A stretch of 64,000 nucleotides of DNA from CAVSEK01 sp963726975. Lineage in GTDB: Bacteria; Actinomycetota; Actinomycetes; Mycobacteriales; SCTD01. Where the stretch lies: assembly GCA_963726975.1 (NCBI GenBank), contig CAVSEK010000007.1:185347-249346 (forward strand), given 5' to 3'. A program made the position numbers and the translations under genes. The notes below the pieces were generated by a model that saw only the letters and a list, made by a program, of their open reading frames with translations, did not search any database and was not told the origin of the DNA. Every line of letters begins with the position of its first letter. The first letter of the stretch is position 1. Shown here one piece after another: positions 45,046 to 54,399 of the stretch.

Positions 45046-45642
45046 GTGAGGACCCCCATGCACTCCCTGTCCGCCGCGGCGCTCGGCGCCGCCCTGGTGC
45101 TGACGGGCTGCGGCGGCACGACGAGCAGCACGAGCGCTCCGGCGCAGCACGGCGGCGCGGCCGGCGCTGCGGCCGAGCACGCCGCGGACGTGGCGTTCCT
45201 GTCAGGCATGCGCCCGCACCACGAGCAGGCGGTCGTCATGAGCGACCTCGTGCTCGCCGCCGACCCGCCTGCGGCCGTCGCCGAGCTCGCGCGGCAGGTG
45301 AAGGCCGCGCAGGCTCCCGAGATCGGGCAGATGGGCACGATGCTCGCGGCGCTCGGGCAGCCGGTCGACGGTGGGCACGGGGGCGGCCACGGGGGTGGCC
45401 ACACCGGCGGGCACGGCGGGATGATGAGCGACGCCGAGATGGCGGCGCTGCGCGGTGCCCGCGGTGCCGAGGCCGCCCGGCTCTACCTGCAGGGGATGAT
45501 CGCGCACCACCGGGGCGCCGTGGAGGCCTCGCAGGTCGAGCTGCGCGACGGGACGTACGCCCCCGCCCGCGACCTCGCCGAGCGCATCGTCGCCTCGCAG
45601 ACCGCGGAGATCGCGCGGATGCAGGAGCTGCTGGCCGCGTAG
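45046..45642 (+). CDS. DUF305 family lipoprotein
   Basis: 198 aa. The signal peptide ends in LTGC (lipobox), so it is a surface lipoprotein. DUF305 motifs are FLSGMRPHHEQAVVMSDLVL and LYLQGMIAHHRGAVEASQVE (HH-E and M-HH), a ferritin-like four-helix bundle. Between the halves is an inserted His/Gly/Met run, HGGGHGGGHTGGHGGMM (about residues 111-127), suggesting metal (for example copper) binding. Start choice: GTG 45046 fits a leaderless mRNA; ATG 45058 has GAGGA upstream and would also give an intact signal peptide. Confidence 0.9.
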   Translation: MRTPMHSLSAAALGAALVLTGCGGTTSSTSAPAQHGGAAGAAAEHAADVAFLSGMRPHHEQAVVMSDLVLAADPPAAVAELARQVKAAQAPEIGQMGTMLAALGQPVDGGHGGGHGGGHTGGHGGMMSDAEMAALRGARGAEAARLYLQGMIAHHRGAVEASQVELRDGTYAPARDLAERIVASQTAEIARMQELLAA

Positions 45643-45656
45643 CGGCAGGATGCGGC

Positions 45657-46362
45657 ATGCACCCCCGTCGTACGGCCGCGACCGCGCTCGTCCTGGCCGG
45701 GACCGGCGGCGTGGCTGTCCAAGGTGCTCCGGCTGCGCGCCAGCGTGGCCGGCAACGCGGCGCACTGGTCCGTCCCGCGCGGGGAGCCGGGCGGCCTGGT
45801 CTACGCCGCGCTCGGCGACAGCGCGGCGCAGGGGATCGGCGCGAGCCGGCCGGAGCGGGGGTACGTCGGGCTGCTCGCGGCGCGGCTGCGCGAGGCGACC
45901 GGCGGCCCGGTGCTCACGGTCAACCTCAGCCGGTCCGGCGCGCGGATCGCCGACGTGCTGCGCGACCAGCTGCCCGCGCTCGCGACCCTGCCCGCGGTCC
46001 CCGACCTGGTGACGGTGGCGGTGAGCGGCAACGACATCAGGGAGTACGACCGGGAGGCCTTCGCCGGCGAGGTCGACCGGCTGGCGGCCGCGCTGCCGGC
46101 GGGGGCGTACGTCGCGGACGCGCCGTACTTCATGCACGGGCGGTGGGAGCGCGACGCGCAGGAGGCGGCCGACCTGCTGCAGGCCGGCGCGGGACGGCGC
46201 GGGCTGCGGCCGGTGGGGCTGCACGAGGCGCAGCGGGCGCAGGGGTGGCGGGCGATGTTCACCCAGTTCGCGGCGGACTGGTTCCACCCGAGCGACCGGG
46301 GCCACCGGGTGTGGGCCGACGCGTTCTGGACCGAGATCGCGCGCGACCTGCCGGGCGCCTGA
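45657..46362 (+). CDS. SGNH/GDSL-type esterase/lipase, one frameshift as read
   Basis: About 235 aa if repaired. The N-terminus (RRTAATALVLAGTGGVA) looks like a membrane or signal segment. Near 45718 the frame shifts and continues SKVLRLRASVAGNAAHW. The SGNH blocks are present: block I YAALGDSAAQGIGAS (GDS), block III TVAVSGNDIREYD (GND) and block V ADWFHPSDRGHRVWAD (DxxH). It hydrolyses an ester of unknown nature, probably outside the cytoplasm. It converges with the next gene, 6 bp apart. Confidence 0.82.
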
Positions 46363-46368
46363 CGCTGC

Positions 46369-47148
46369 TCAGGACGCGCGGGCGTCCACCGCGGCGTCGA
46401 ACCGCTCGAGCAGCCGCACCACCTCGGGCCGCTGCATCACCTCGGTCGACGCGCGCGGCGCCCTCGGTCAGCTCGCGGTCGGCGCGCAGTCCTTCCTCGT
46501 CGTCGGTGCGGCCGAGGCGGGTGCGCAGCACGGCGACCGCGGAGCGCGTCAGCCCCCGGCTGCCGGAGAGCCCATCGCTGAGCGCGGCGGTGACGAGCCG
46601 CAGGTCGACCCCCTCGAGGGCGGCGTCGACGGCGCCGCGCAGCGCGGTCGCCTCCTCGGTCACCCGGCCCGGCTCCGCGAGCGCGCCCGCCGCCAGCCGG
46701 CGGTCCAGGCTGCGCGCCAGCAGCACCACGCGCACCACGTCCTGCGGGACTCCGCGCACCGCCCCGAACACCGCCGTGTACTTGCGGACCGGGAACAGCA
46801 GCAGGCGCCGCACCACGGAGCGCAGTCGCCGCGCCAGCCGCGAGCCGCCGGGCGCCTCACCCCACAGCGGGGCGAGCGGGCGGTCGGCTCCTGCCGGCCG
46901 TGCGCCCGGAACGTGCGCACCACCGCGATCTGCGTCGCCCGCTCGCGCACGACGTCGTCGAGCAGGGGCACGGGCACGAAGCGGGCGGCTGCGGCGGCGA
47001 TGCCGCAGACGGCCCACTGGGTACTGAGCGCGGTGATCGGCCACGGGCGGGTCCTCCCCGCTGCGGCGCCGTCGACGCGTGGGCGCAGGGGGGCCGCGGC
47101 GCGTGCGGTCTCCTCGGTCCGCGAGCTGGTCCGCCACGCGTCGTCCAC
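46369..47148 (-). pseudogene. Conserved-looking protein of unknown function, two frameshifts
   Basis: The N-terminal frame reads ITALSTQWAVCGIAAAAARF and VPVPLLDDVVRERATQIAVV. After a shift near 46885 it continues LRSVVRRLLLFPVRKYTAVF, VVLLARSLDRRLAAGALAEP and VDLRLVTAALSDGLSGSRGL. After a second shift near 46465 it ends TEVMQRPEVVRLLERFDAAV. It is helix-rich, with one amphipathic or membrane-proximal section and a recurring VRE/ARS pattern. I do not recognise the family. About 258 aa if repaired. It is divergent from the HNH gene. Confidence 0.6.
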
Positions 47149-47219
47149 AGACCCGTCGCACCTGCACGTCTTGTCGGGTCCCGGTCGTAGACTTCGAACA
47201 CACGATCGAAGGAGGCCGA

Positions 47220-48770
47220 GTGGACCGGGACGGCGGGGGCGACGCGTACGACGCGTGGTCCGCCGACACGTCCCCGTCGAGCGCCGGCAGTGAGGCGCCC
47301 TGGTGCGTGCCCGGGGCGGGCTTCGCCCCGGCGCCCCGGCCGCTGACGCCGGAGGTGGCAGCCCTCAGCGCCGCGGTCGACGCGGTCGCGGCGCAGGCGG
47401 CGTCCGGGCTCGCCGAGAGCACCGCGCTGCTGCTGCGGCTGACCCAGCGGCTGCACGGCCTGGCGCTGCGCGAGCTCGCCGAGGTGGACCGGACCGGCGA
47501 CCACGGCCGCGGCAGCTCCGTCCCGGTGCCGCTGTCGAGCTGGCTGCAGGCGCAGCTGCACGTGGGCGACGACGCGGCGCGCGGCACCGTCCGGCTCGCG
47601 CGGCGGCTCGACGACGAGCTGCCCGCCGTGCGGGACGCCCTGGTGGCCGGCGAGACGACGCTGGACCACGTCCGGGCGGTGCACGCCGGCACCGGGGGGC
47701 TCGACGCCGACCTGGTCCGCGCGGCGCAGCGGCCGCTCGCGGAGCTGGCGAGCACCGCCGAGCCGGCGGTGGTCCGGCGCGAGCTGCGCGAGCGGGCCGA
47801 GGCGATCGAGCCGCGGCTGGGCGAGGACGCGGCGCGCCGGCAGCACCAGCGGCGGGGGCTGACCGTGAGCCGGCTCGACGGCTACGGCGTGCACGTGACC
47901 GGGCGGCTCGGCGAGGAGGACGGCGCGCTGCTCCTGCTGGGCCTGACCACCGCCGTGCAGGCCGAGCGCGCCACGTCCGGCTCCGACGACGACCGCACCA
48001 CCCAGCAGCGCCAGATGGACGTCGTCGTCGGCTGGGCCCGGGCCGCGCTGGCCGAGGGCGGCAGCGGGGGCCCGAGCGACGCCCACGCGGTGCGGACGTC
48101 GTTCCTCGTCGGCTGCACCCCAGAGCAGCTGGCGGCGGCGCAGGCCCTCGTGCCGATGACCCGCGACGAGCAGCTCGACCTGCTGACCGGCCGCCGGCCG
48201 GTGCGGCCTGCGAGCCTGACCGACCTGCCGGGATCGGCGACGCTGACGCTGCCGGCCCTGCGGCGGCTGTCCTGCGACGCGACGATCACGCTGGTCGTGC
48301 AGGAGCTCGTGGCCGAGCACCGTGCGGGTCGACCCGAGTGCACCGCCGCGTGCTGCCGGCCGGGCGCCTGGGCCGCCGGGCACGGCGAGGCCACCGCTCG
48401 GGACGAGCACGGCTGCGGGTGCCCGGAGTGCTCGGTCGAGGACGGTCACTGGTGGTCCGCGCCGCGCGTCGCCCCGCTCTACGTCGGCCGGTCGTCGCGG
48501 ACCGTCAGCGGGCAGCAGTTCAAGGCCCTCGTCGCCCGCGACCGGCACTGCGTGGTCAAGGGGTGCACCCGACCGCCCCGCGACTGCGAGGGGCACCACG
48601 TCCTGCACTGGCTGCTCGGCGGGCTCACCGACCTCGACAACCTCGTCCTGCTCTGCCACCGCCACCACCACCTCCACCACGACGAGGGTCGCGATCTCCA
48701 GACCTGGGACGGCCGGTGGATGACCGCCACCGGCTGGGCCGACGACCCACCAGGCCTGCTCGCCGCGTGA
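47220..48770 (+). CDS. DUF222 domain HNH endonuclease-like protein
   Basis: 516 aa from GTG 47220, with AGGAGG upstream. The N-terminal DUF222 region has LHGLALRELAEVDRTGDHGR, SSWLQAQLHVGDDAARGTVR and ELPAVRDALVAGETTLDHVR. The C-terminal HNH fold carries ALVARDRHCVVKGCTRPPRD, CEGHHVLHWLLGGLTDLDNL and VLLCHRHHHLHHDEG, with two Cys pairs for structural zinc. The 13E12-repeat group to which it belongs is abundant in actinobacteria and often mobile or multicopy. Nuclease activity is inferred. Confidence 0.9.
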   Translation: MDRDGGGDAYDAWSADTSPSSAGSEAPWCVPGAGFAPAPRPLTPEVAALSAAVDAVAAQAASGLAESTALLLRLTQRLHGLALRELAEVDRTGDHGRGSSVPVPLSSWLQAQLHVGDDAARGTVRLARRLDDELPAVRDALVAGETTLDHVRAVHAGTGGLDADLVRAAQRPLAELASTAEPAVVRRELRERAEAIEPRLGEDAARRQHQRRGLTVSRLDGYGVHVTGRLGEEDGALLLLGLTTAVQAERATSGSDDDRTTQQRQMDVVVGWARAALAEGGSGGPSDAHAVRTSFLVGCTPEQLAAAQALVPMTRDEQLDLLTGRRPVRPASLTDLPGSATLTLPALRRLSCDATITLVVQELVAEHRAGRPECTAACCRPGAWAAGHGEATARDEHGCGCPECSVEDGHWWSAPRVAPLYVGRSSRTVSGQQFKALVARDRHCVVKGCTRPPRDCEGHHVLHWLLGGLTDLDNLVLLCHRHHHLHHDEGRDLQTWDGRWMTATGWADDPPGLLAA

Positions 48771-48849
48771 GCGGGGGCGGGCTGCAGCGCGGCTGCGCCG
48801 CCGCGGTGGCGCGTGCCGGCGCAGGGCTCACGTGCGGGACGCTGACGGG

Positions 48850-49749
48850 GTGGACCTCGAGGCGGTCGCCGACGAGCTGTACGGGCTGGACCCCGGCGCC
48901 TTCACGGCAGCGCGCGACGAGCGGGTGCGGCAGGCCCGGGAGGCGGGCGAGCGCGAGCTGGCCCGCTCGGTGAAGGCGCTGCGGCGGCCGACCGTCGCGG
49001 CGTGGCTGGCCAACCGGCTGGTCCGCGAGCACGACGACGAGGTCGGGCCGCTGCTGGAGCTCGGCGAGGCCATGCGGGAGGCGACGTCGGCGCTGCAGGG
49101 CGAGGCGCTGCGGACGCTGTCGACCCAGCGTGCGGCGCTCCTCGCGGCGCTCGTGAGCCAGGCCCGCCGCGACGCGACCTCCGCCGGGCAGCGGGTCGCC
49201 GAGGAGGCGGCGCGCGAGCTGGAGGGCACCCTGCGCGCCGCCCTGGCCGATCCGGCAGCCGCCGAGCAGCTGCGCGCCGGCCGGCTCGTGCACCCGCTCG
49301 ACCCCGCCGCGTTCCCCGGCGCCGCCGCGGCACCGGGCCGTACGCCCCGCCGCACCCGACCCGCCGCAGCCCGCCGGGAGAGCGACGCCGGCGGCCGGGC
49401 CGCGGGACGGGAGGCGGCGGGACGGGAGACCGCCGAACGGGCAGCCGCCGAACGGGCAGCCGCCGAGCGGGCGGCGGAGCAGGCGCGAGAGGCGGCGGAG
49501 CGGGCCGGCGAGGCCGTCGAGCAGGCCCGGGCGGCGAGCGACGAGGCGGGCGGGCGGGTCGCGGCGCTGGCCGCGCGGGTCGCCGAGCTCACCGATCAGC
49601 TCGAGCAGGCCGAGACCGACCGCCGGCGGGCCGAGCACGACCGCGCGCAGGCCCGCGAGCGGCTCGACCACGCCGAGCGGGCCGCGGTCGAGGCGGCAGG
49701 ACGTCGGGACGAGGCGGTACGGCGGCGGGACGAGCGCACCGGGAGCTGA
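48850..49749 (+). CDS. Coiled-coil protein of unknown function
   Basis: 299 aa from GTG 48850 (an in-frame GTG at 48832 is possible). The N-terminal 170 residues include DLEAVADELYGLDPGAFTAA, RRPTVAAWLANRLVREHDDE and ATSALQGEALRTLSTQRAAL. The C-terminal 110 residues are an Ala/Glu/Arg heptad coiled coil (AERAAEQAREAAERAGEAVE). Proteins of this layout are common in actinobacteria, but I know no function. It follows the HNH gene by 79 bp on the same strand. Confidence 0.75.
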   Translation: MDLEAVADELYGLDPGAFTAARDERVRQAREAGERELARSVKALRRPTVAAWLANRLVREHDDEVGPLLELGEAMREATSALQGEALRTLSTQRAALLAALVSQARRDATSAGQRVAEEAARELEGTLRAALADPAAAEQLRAGRLVHPLDPAAFPGAAAAPGRTPRRTRPAAARRESDAGGRAAGREAAGRETAERAAAERAAAERAAEQAREAAERAGEAVEQARAASDEAGGRVAALAARVAELTDQLEQAETDRRRAEHDRAQARERLDHAERAAVEAAGRRDEAVRRRDERTGS

Positions 49750-49772
49750 GCCGGGACCCGCCCGCCGCGCGC

Positions 49773-49819
49773 CACGCGCCGTGCCCCCACGCGCCGTGCC
49801 CCCACGCGCACGCCCCCAC
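49773..49819. repeat. 16-bp direct repeat
   Basis: CACGCGCCGTGCCCCC at 49773-49788 and 49789-49804, then a diverged third copy, in the 84-bp gap before the metalloprotease gene. Confidence 0.8.
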
Positions 49820-49833
49820 GGTCGCCGAGCAGG

Positions 49834-50847
49834 TTGCGCCGCGCGGCCCAGCGGCCCGCGCCGCGCCCCGCCGAACCCCTGCAGGTGAGCGGGTCGACGG
49901 GCTGGCTGCCCGAGCAGGCGCTGGACGAGGAGTTCGTCCGGGCGGCGGCTCGGCAGGAGGACACCGCGCAGGTGCGGGCCGCCCGCGCCGCCCGGATCAC
50001 GGCGCAGCACGCCCGCGCCTCGGGCTGGCGCACGGACGGCCTGCCCGCGCGGCACCCGGCACCGGGGCGTACGACCCGGCGGCCCTCCCGCGGACTGCAC
50101 GCCTCGCTCGCCGCGCTCGCGCTGCTCAGCGTGGCGCTGTGGTCCGGCGCCCCCGCGCTCGCCCGGCTGGGCCCGGCACCCGGGCACGCGGTCGCCGGGC
50201 CGCGCGTGCCGCCCACCCCCGACGACGCCGCGGGCAGCCCGCTCGGCGCGCCGCCGCCGGCGCCGGCGGGGGAGGGCGGCTTCGCCCTGCTGCACGGCAC
50301 GACCGGGAGCCGCGCGGTGGGGTGGGACCCGTGCCGGCCGGTGCACTGGGTGCTGCGGAGCGCCGGCGCGCCGCCCGGCGCCGCCGCGCAGGTCCAGCAG
50401 GGCTTCGCGCGGCTGTCGGCTGCGACCGGCCTGGTCTTCGTGCTCGACGGTGCGACGACGGAGGCCCCGGCCGACGACCGCCCGCTCGTGCAGCGCCAGC
50501 AGTACGGCGACCGCTGGGCACCGGTGCTCGTCGCGTTCGCCGACCCGTCGGAGGCTCCCGAGCTCGCCGGGGACGTCGCCGGCTACGCCAGCACCCGGCT
50601 GGCCGACCCCGACGGCCGCGGCCTGCGGGTGGTGACGGGCACCGTCGTGCTCGACGGACCCGCCCTGCACGACCACCCCGAGGTCGTCCCCGCCGTCGTG
50701 CTCCACGAGCTCGGCCACCTCGCCGGGCTGGACCACGTCCCCGACCCGGCGGACCTCATGTACGCCTACGGCTCCCCCGCCACGACCTTCAGCGACGGCG
50801 ACCTGCGTGGCCTCGCCCGGCTCGGCGCCGCCCGCTGCTTCTCGTAG
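49834..50847 (+). CDS. Matrixin-like zinc metalloprotease, membrane-anchored
   Basis: 337 aa from TTG 49834; GTG 49885 is an alternative and neither has a clear ribosome binding site. An Arg-rich cytoplasmic N-terminus of about 85 residues precedes one hydrophobic segment (LHASLAALALLSVALWSGAP). The extracellular domain begins near GWDPCRPVHWVLRS, contains GFARLSAATGLVFVLDGAT and ends with the zinc site VLHELGHLAGLDHVPDPADL (HExxHxxGxxH) and a Met-turn LMY. This is the matrixin (M10A-like) fold. The substrate is unknown. Confidence 0.88.
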   Translation: MRRAAQRPAPRPAEPLQVSGSTGWLPEQALDEEFVRAAARQEDTAQVRAARAARITAQHARASGWRTDGLPARHPAPGRTTRRPSRGLHASLAALALLSVALWSGAPALARLGPAPGHAVAGPRVPPTPDDAAGSPLGAPPPAPAGEGGFALLHGTTGSRAVGWDPCRPVHWVLRSAGAPPGAAAQVQQGFARLSAATGLVFVLDGATTEAPADDRPLVQRQQYGDRWAPVLVAFADPSEAPELAGDVAGYASTRLADPDGRGLRVVTGTVVLDGPALHDHPEVVPAVVLHELGHLAGLDHVPDPADLMYAYGSPATTFSDGDLRGLARLGAARCFS

Positions 50848-50994
50848 GCGAGGAGGACGGCGTCGCTGGGCGCGCACCGGGCTGCTCGGCGGGCGGTCGT
50901 GCGGGACCGCCTCGCAGTCTTGCCCCGCGCTCCCTCCGGGAGGACAGTGCGCGGCCTCAGCCGCAGGTCCTGCTGCGGCGCACCGGAAGGTCGC

Positions 50995-51732
50995 GTGACT
51001 GCCGTGGCCCGCAAGCTGCTCGCCGAAGCCCTCGGGACCTTCCTGCTGGTGTTCTTCGCCGTGGGGGCCGCCGTCTTCGGCGCCGACGACGTCGGGGCGC
51101 TCGGGGTCGCCCTGGCCTTCGGCCTCGTCCTGCTGGCCCTGGCCTACGCGCTGGGTCCGGTCTCCGGGTGCCACGTCAACCCGGCCGTGACGCTCGGCGT
51201 CCTGCTGAGGCGGGGGATCGCCCCCGTCGAGGCGGCCGGCTACGTCGCCGCGCAGCTCGGCGGAGCGCTCGTCGCCGGCGCCGCCCTCAAGCTCATGACG
51301 ACCGGCGGCGGCGTGGCCGACCAGACGGGCGCGCTCGGGACCAACTCCTGGGGCGAGACGGTGGACCTCGGCGGCGCGTTCGTCTTCGAGGTCGTCGGCA
51401 CGTTCCTGCTCGTCTTCGTCGTGCTCCTGGTGACCGCGCAGAGCGCCGCACCCGGGTTCGCCGGCCTCGCCATCGGGCTCGTGCTCACGGTCGTGCACCT
51501 CGTCGGGATCCCGCTGGACGGCACGTCGGTCAACCCGGCCCGGTCCTTCGGTCCCGCGGTGTTCGCCGGGACCGACGCGCTCTCCCACCTCTGGCTGTTC
51601 CTCGTCGCCCCCCTGCTCGGTGCCGCACTGGCGGCCGGGGTGTCGCGGGCCTTCGACCCGCCGCTCGGGATCGCCCAGGTCGACAGCGACGAGCGGACGG
51701 ACCCGACCGCCGCGGACGTCCCGACGGGCTGA
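50995..51732 (+). CDS. Aquaporin (MIP family)
   Basis: 245 aa with six membrane helices and two half-helices. The two NPA motifs are intact: GCHVNPAVTLGVLLRRG and DGTSVNPARSFGPAVF (Arg of the selectivity filter). The short form and residues around the filter fit AqpZ-type water channels rather than GlpF, but this is a judgement by eye. GTG 50995 has GGAAGG 5 nt upstream; GTG 51004 is an alternative. The 147-bp upstream gap contains a CTCCCTCCGGGAG palindrome and nothing else notable. Confidence 0.92.
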   Translation: MTAVARKLLAEALGTFLLVFFAVGAAVFGADDVGALGVALAFGLVLLALAYALGPVSGCHVNPAVTLGVLLRRGIAPVEAAGYVAAQLGGALVAGAALKLMTTGGGVADQTGALGTNSWGETVDLGGAFVFEVVGTFLLVFVVLLVTAQSAAPGFAGLAIGLVLTVVHLVGIPLDGTSVNPARSFGPAVFAGTDALSHLWLFLVAPLLGAALAAGVSRAFDPPLGIAQVDSDERTDPTAADVPTG

Positions 51733-51846
51733 CCCGGCCCGAGCCGGCCGTCCCGGCGCCGCTGCGCGCGTCCACGAGCACCGGGCCGCACCCACGAGCC
51801 GCTCGCTCGTACCTGCGACCGATGTGCAGGTGCGAGTTGAAGGCTC

Positions 51847-51852
51847 TAGGGT
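51847..51852 (+). promoter_or_regulatory. Putative leaderless -10 (TAGGGT) of the second MshD-like gene
   Basis: TAGGGT with 7 nt to ATG 51860 and no ribosome binding site between. Confidence 0.45.
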
Positions 51853-51859
51853 GCCGTGC

Positions 51860-52792
51860 ATGTCCGCCAGCCGCACCCGCCTCGACGTCGAGCGCCAGGA
51901 CGGCGACGCGCCGCTCCCGCCCGGCTTCGACGCCCTGGTCGCCGCCTGCGCCCGCGCCGACGACCACGCACCGTTCGGCGAGCACACCCTGCTGACCCTG
52001 CACGGCACCCGCTCCGTGCGGCACGCCCGCGTCGCCGTGCGACTCGACGGCGCGCTCGCCGGCTTCGCCGTGCTCTCCGAGGGCCTGGACGCCTGGTACC
52101 TCGAGCTGGCCGTCTCGCCGTACGTCCGCCGCCTCGGCGTCGGCCGCAGCCTCGTGGACGTCGCCCTCAACCACGTCGCCTCGCACGGCGGGGGCACGGT
52201 CCGCGCCTGGGCGCACTCCGGCGGCGAGGCCGTCGAGCGCCTGGCCGACGAGCGCCTGGCCGACGGGTGGCACGCCGCGCGCACCCTGCTGGTCCTCGAC
52301 CGCCCACTGCACCCGGGCGAGACCCCGCCCGGGGCGCGCCGCGCCGTCCCGCCCGGCCTGGTCCTGCGCGACCTCGACCCTGCCGCCGACCGCGACGCCT
52401 GGCTCGCGCTGTCGAACGCCGCCTTCGCCGGGCACCCGGAGAACGGCGGCTGGACCCGCGCCGACCTCGACTGGCGGCTGCAGACCGCCTGGACGCACGC
52501 CCACCTGTTCCCCGTGCTGGCCGACGGGGCCGGTCTCGTGGCGGGGGTGTGGTGCAAGGCCGAGCCCGGCAGCCGCACGGGCGAGCTCTACGCCGTGGCC
52601 GTCGCCCCGCGGTGCCAGGGGCAGGGCCTCGGTGCGGTCGTGGTCGGCGAGGCCCTGCGCCGCCTCGCCGCCGACGGGCGCGGCCGGGCGCTCCTCTACG
52701 TCGACAGCACCAACGCGGCGGCCCGGCGGGTGTACGACCGGGCGGGCTTCGGGCTGCACCACGTCGACCGCTGCTGGGAGCGCACGGTCTGA
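51860..52792 (+). CDS. Tandem GNAT acetyltransferase, MshD-like paralogue
   Basis: 310 aa, nearly the same length as MshD at 27668. The N-terminal GNAT half has LELAVSPYVRRLGVGRSLVD. The C-terminal half lines up with MshD: WLALSNAAFAGHPENGGWTR, ELYAVAVAPRCQGQGLGAVV and LLYVDSTNAAARRVYDRAGF. It may be a diverged second mycothiol synthase or an acetyltransferase for a related amine. It lacks the HWTK-type segment seen in the true MshD, having VAGVWCKAEP there. It may form an operon with the acyl-CoA ligase, 29 bp on. Confidence 0.85.
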   Translation: MSASRTRLDVERQDGDAPLPPGFDALVAACARADDHAPFGEHTLLTLHGTRSVRHARVAVRLDGALAGFAVLSEGLDAWYLELAVSPYVRRLGVGRSLVDVALNHVASHGGGTVRAWAHSGGEAVERLADERLADGWHAARTLLVLDRPLHPGETPPGARRAVPPGLVLRDLDPAADRDAWLALSNAAFAGHPENGGWTRADLDWRLQTAWTHAHLFPVLADGAGLVAGVWCKAEPGSRTGELYAVAVAPRCQGQGLGAVVVGEALRRLAADGRGRALLYVDSTNAAARRVYDRAGFGLHHVDRCWERTV

Positions 52793-52821
52793 CGCCCGCG
52801 CCCCGTGCGAGGGTGGCGGTC

Positions 52822-54312
52822 ATGACGTCGCTCGCCGAGCTGGCCGAGACCGCGCTGGACCGCCTCGGCGACCACGTCAGCGTCGTCTTCGAGGGCGAGC
52901 AGCACCGGATGTCCGAGCTGCAGGAGCGCTCCGCGCGGCTGGCGCGCGGGCTGCGGGACATCGGCGTACGCCCCGGCGAGCGCGTCGTGCTCCAGATGAC
53001 CAACCGGCCCGAGGTGCTCGTGGTGCTCGCCGCCGCCTGGCGCGCCGGCGCGGTCGCCACCCCGGTCATGCCGACGCTCACGCCGCTCGAGCTGCGGCAC
53101 GTGCTCACCGACTCCGGCGCCGTCGCGCTGGTCGTCAGCGAGGACCTGCTGACCCGGGCCCGGGAGGCCGCCGTCGGGCTGGTCGTCCAGGTGGTCGTCG
53201 CCGGCGAGGGCGGCGCGACCCGGCTCGCCGACCTCGAGCAGGCCGCGCCGCTGCCGCTGCAGCAGCGGGCCGGCGCCGACGTCGCCGCGCTGCTCTACAC
53301 CGGCGGCACCACCGGCCGCTCCAAGGGCGTCGCCCTCACCCACGACAACCTGCTGTTCACCACGCGCGGCCGGGCCGGCGTGCTGGCGGCCGCGCGGGCA
53401 CCGCGGCTGCTCGTGCCGCTGCCGCTGTCGCACGTCTTCGGCCTGACCAACACCGTCACCCGCTGGCAGCTCGACGACCCGGCGCCGATGGTGCTGCAGC
53501 GGCGGTTCGCGGCGCAGGAGTGGCTCGGTCTGGTGCAGGAGCACGGGGTGCAGTGCAGCGCGCTCGTCCCGTCGATGCTGGCGCTGCTGCTGCGCGAGGA
53601 CCTCGACGCGTACGACCTGTCCTCCCTGCGCTACGTCACCACCGGCGGCGCGCCGCTCGCCCGCACGCTGTGGGAGCGCTTCGAGCAGCGGCTGCCGCAC
53701 GTGCGGGTCGGCGACGGCTACGGCTGCACCGAGGTGTGCAGCACGGCGACCATGAGCCCGTACGACGCGCGCCGGCACGGCACCGTCGGGCGGCCGCTGC
53801 CCGGCGTGGAGCTGGCGGTCCTCGACGACGACCTGCAGCCGGTGCCGGTCGGCACCGACGGAGAGGTCTGCGTGCGCTCGCCCGGCGTGATGGCCGGCTA
53901 CTGGGGCGACCCGGCAGCGACCGCCGAGGCGGTCGTCGACGGCTGGCTGCACACCGGCGACCTCGGTCACCTGGACGAGGACGGCTACCTCACGGTCGTC
54001 GACCGCAAGAAGGACCTCGTCATCCGGGGCGGCTTCAACGTCTACCCCCGCGACGTCGAGGACGCCCTGCTCGAGCACGCCGAGGTGGCCGCCGCCGCGG
54101 TGATCGGCCGGCCCGACGAGGTGCTCGGCGAGGAGGTCGTCGCGTTCGTCGCGCTGCGCGCGGGGGCGGCGGCGACCCGCGAGGACCTGCTGGCGTGGGC
54201 GGCCGAGCGGCTCGCCGCGCACAAGCGGCCGCGCGAGCTGCACGTCGTCGACGCGGTCCCGCTCACCAGCGTGGGCAAGACCGACCGCAAGGCGCTGCGC
54301 GCGCTCGCCTGA
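52822..54312 (+). CDS. Class I adenylate-forming acyl-CoA ligase
   Basis: 496 aa. The core motifs are LLYTGGTTGRSKGVALTHDN (P-loop), VRVGDGYGCTEVCSTATMSP, DGWLHTGDLGHLDEDGYLTV and VDRKKDLVIRGGFNVYPRDV, with the catalytic Lys in SVGKTDRKALRALA. It activates a carboxylic acid as acyl-AMP and forms a CoA thioester. It resembles long-chain fatty-acid-CoA ligases, but chain length cannot be predicted. GAGGGT lies 7 nt before ATG 52822, another possible leaderless start. A tRNA array follows. Confidence 0.92.
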   Translation: MTSLAELAETALDRLGDHVSVVFEGEQHRMSELQERSARLARGLRDIGVRPGERVVLQMTNRPEVLVVLAAAWRAGAVATPVMPTLTPLELRHVLTDSGAVALVVSEDLLTRAREAAVGLVVQVVVAGEGGATRLADLEQAAPLPLQQRAGADVAALLYTGGTTGRSKGVALTHDNLLFTTRGRAGVLAAARAPRLLVPLPLSHVFGLTNTVTRWQLDDPAPMVLQRRFAAQEWLGLVQEHGVQCSALVPSMLALLLREDLDAYDLSSLRYVTTGGAPLARTLWERFEQRLPHVRVGDGYGCTEVCSTATMSPYDARRHGTVGRPLPGVELAVLDDDLQPVPVGTDGEVCVRSPGVMAGYWGDPAATAEAVVDGWLHTGDLGHLDEDGYLTVVDRKKDLVIRGGFNVYPRDVEDALLEHAEVAAAAVIGRPDEVLGEEVVAFVALRAGAAATREDLLAWAAERLAAHKRPRELHVVDAVPLTSVGKTDRKALRALA

Positions 54313-54340
54313 GCCGTCCAGGGCGCGCGGCGGCGTCCGC

Positions 54341-54346
54341 TATGCT
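54341..54346 (+). promoter_or_regulatory. Putative -10 (TATGCT) of the tRNA array
   Basis: TATGCT, 53 nt before the mature tRNA-Glu 5' end, in the gap after the acyl-CoA ligase stop. Confidence 0.4.
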
Positions 54347-54399
54347 TTCCCGGTCCCCGACACCCGTCGGACGGTGACGCCGCCAGCCAGGGGGCGTGG

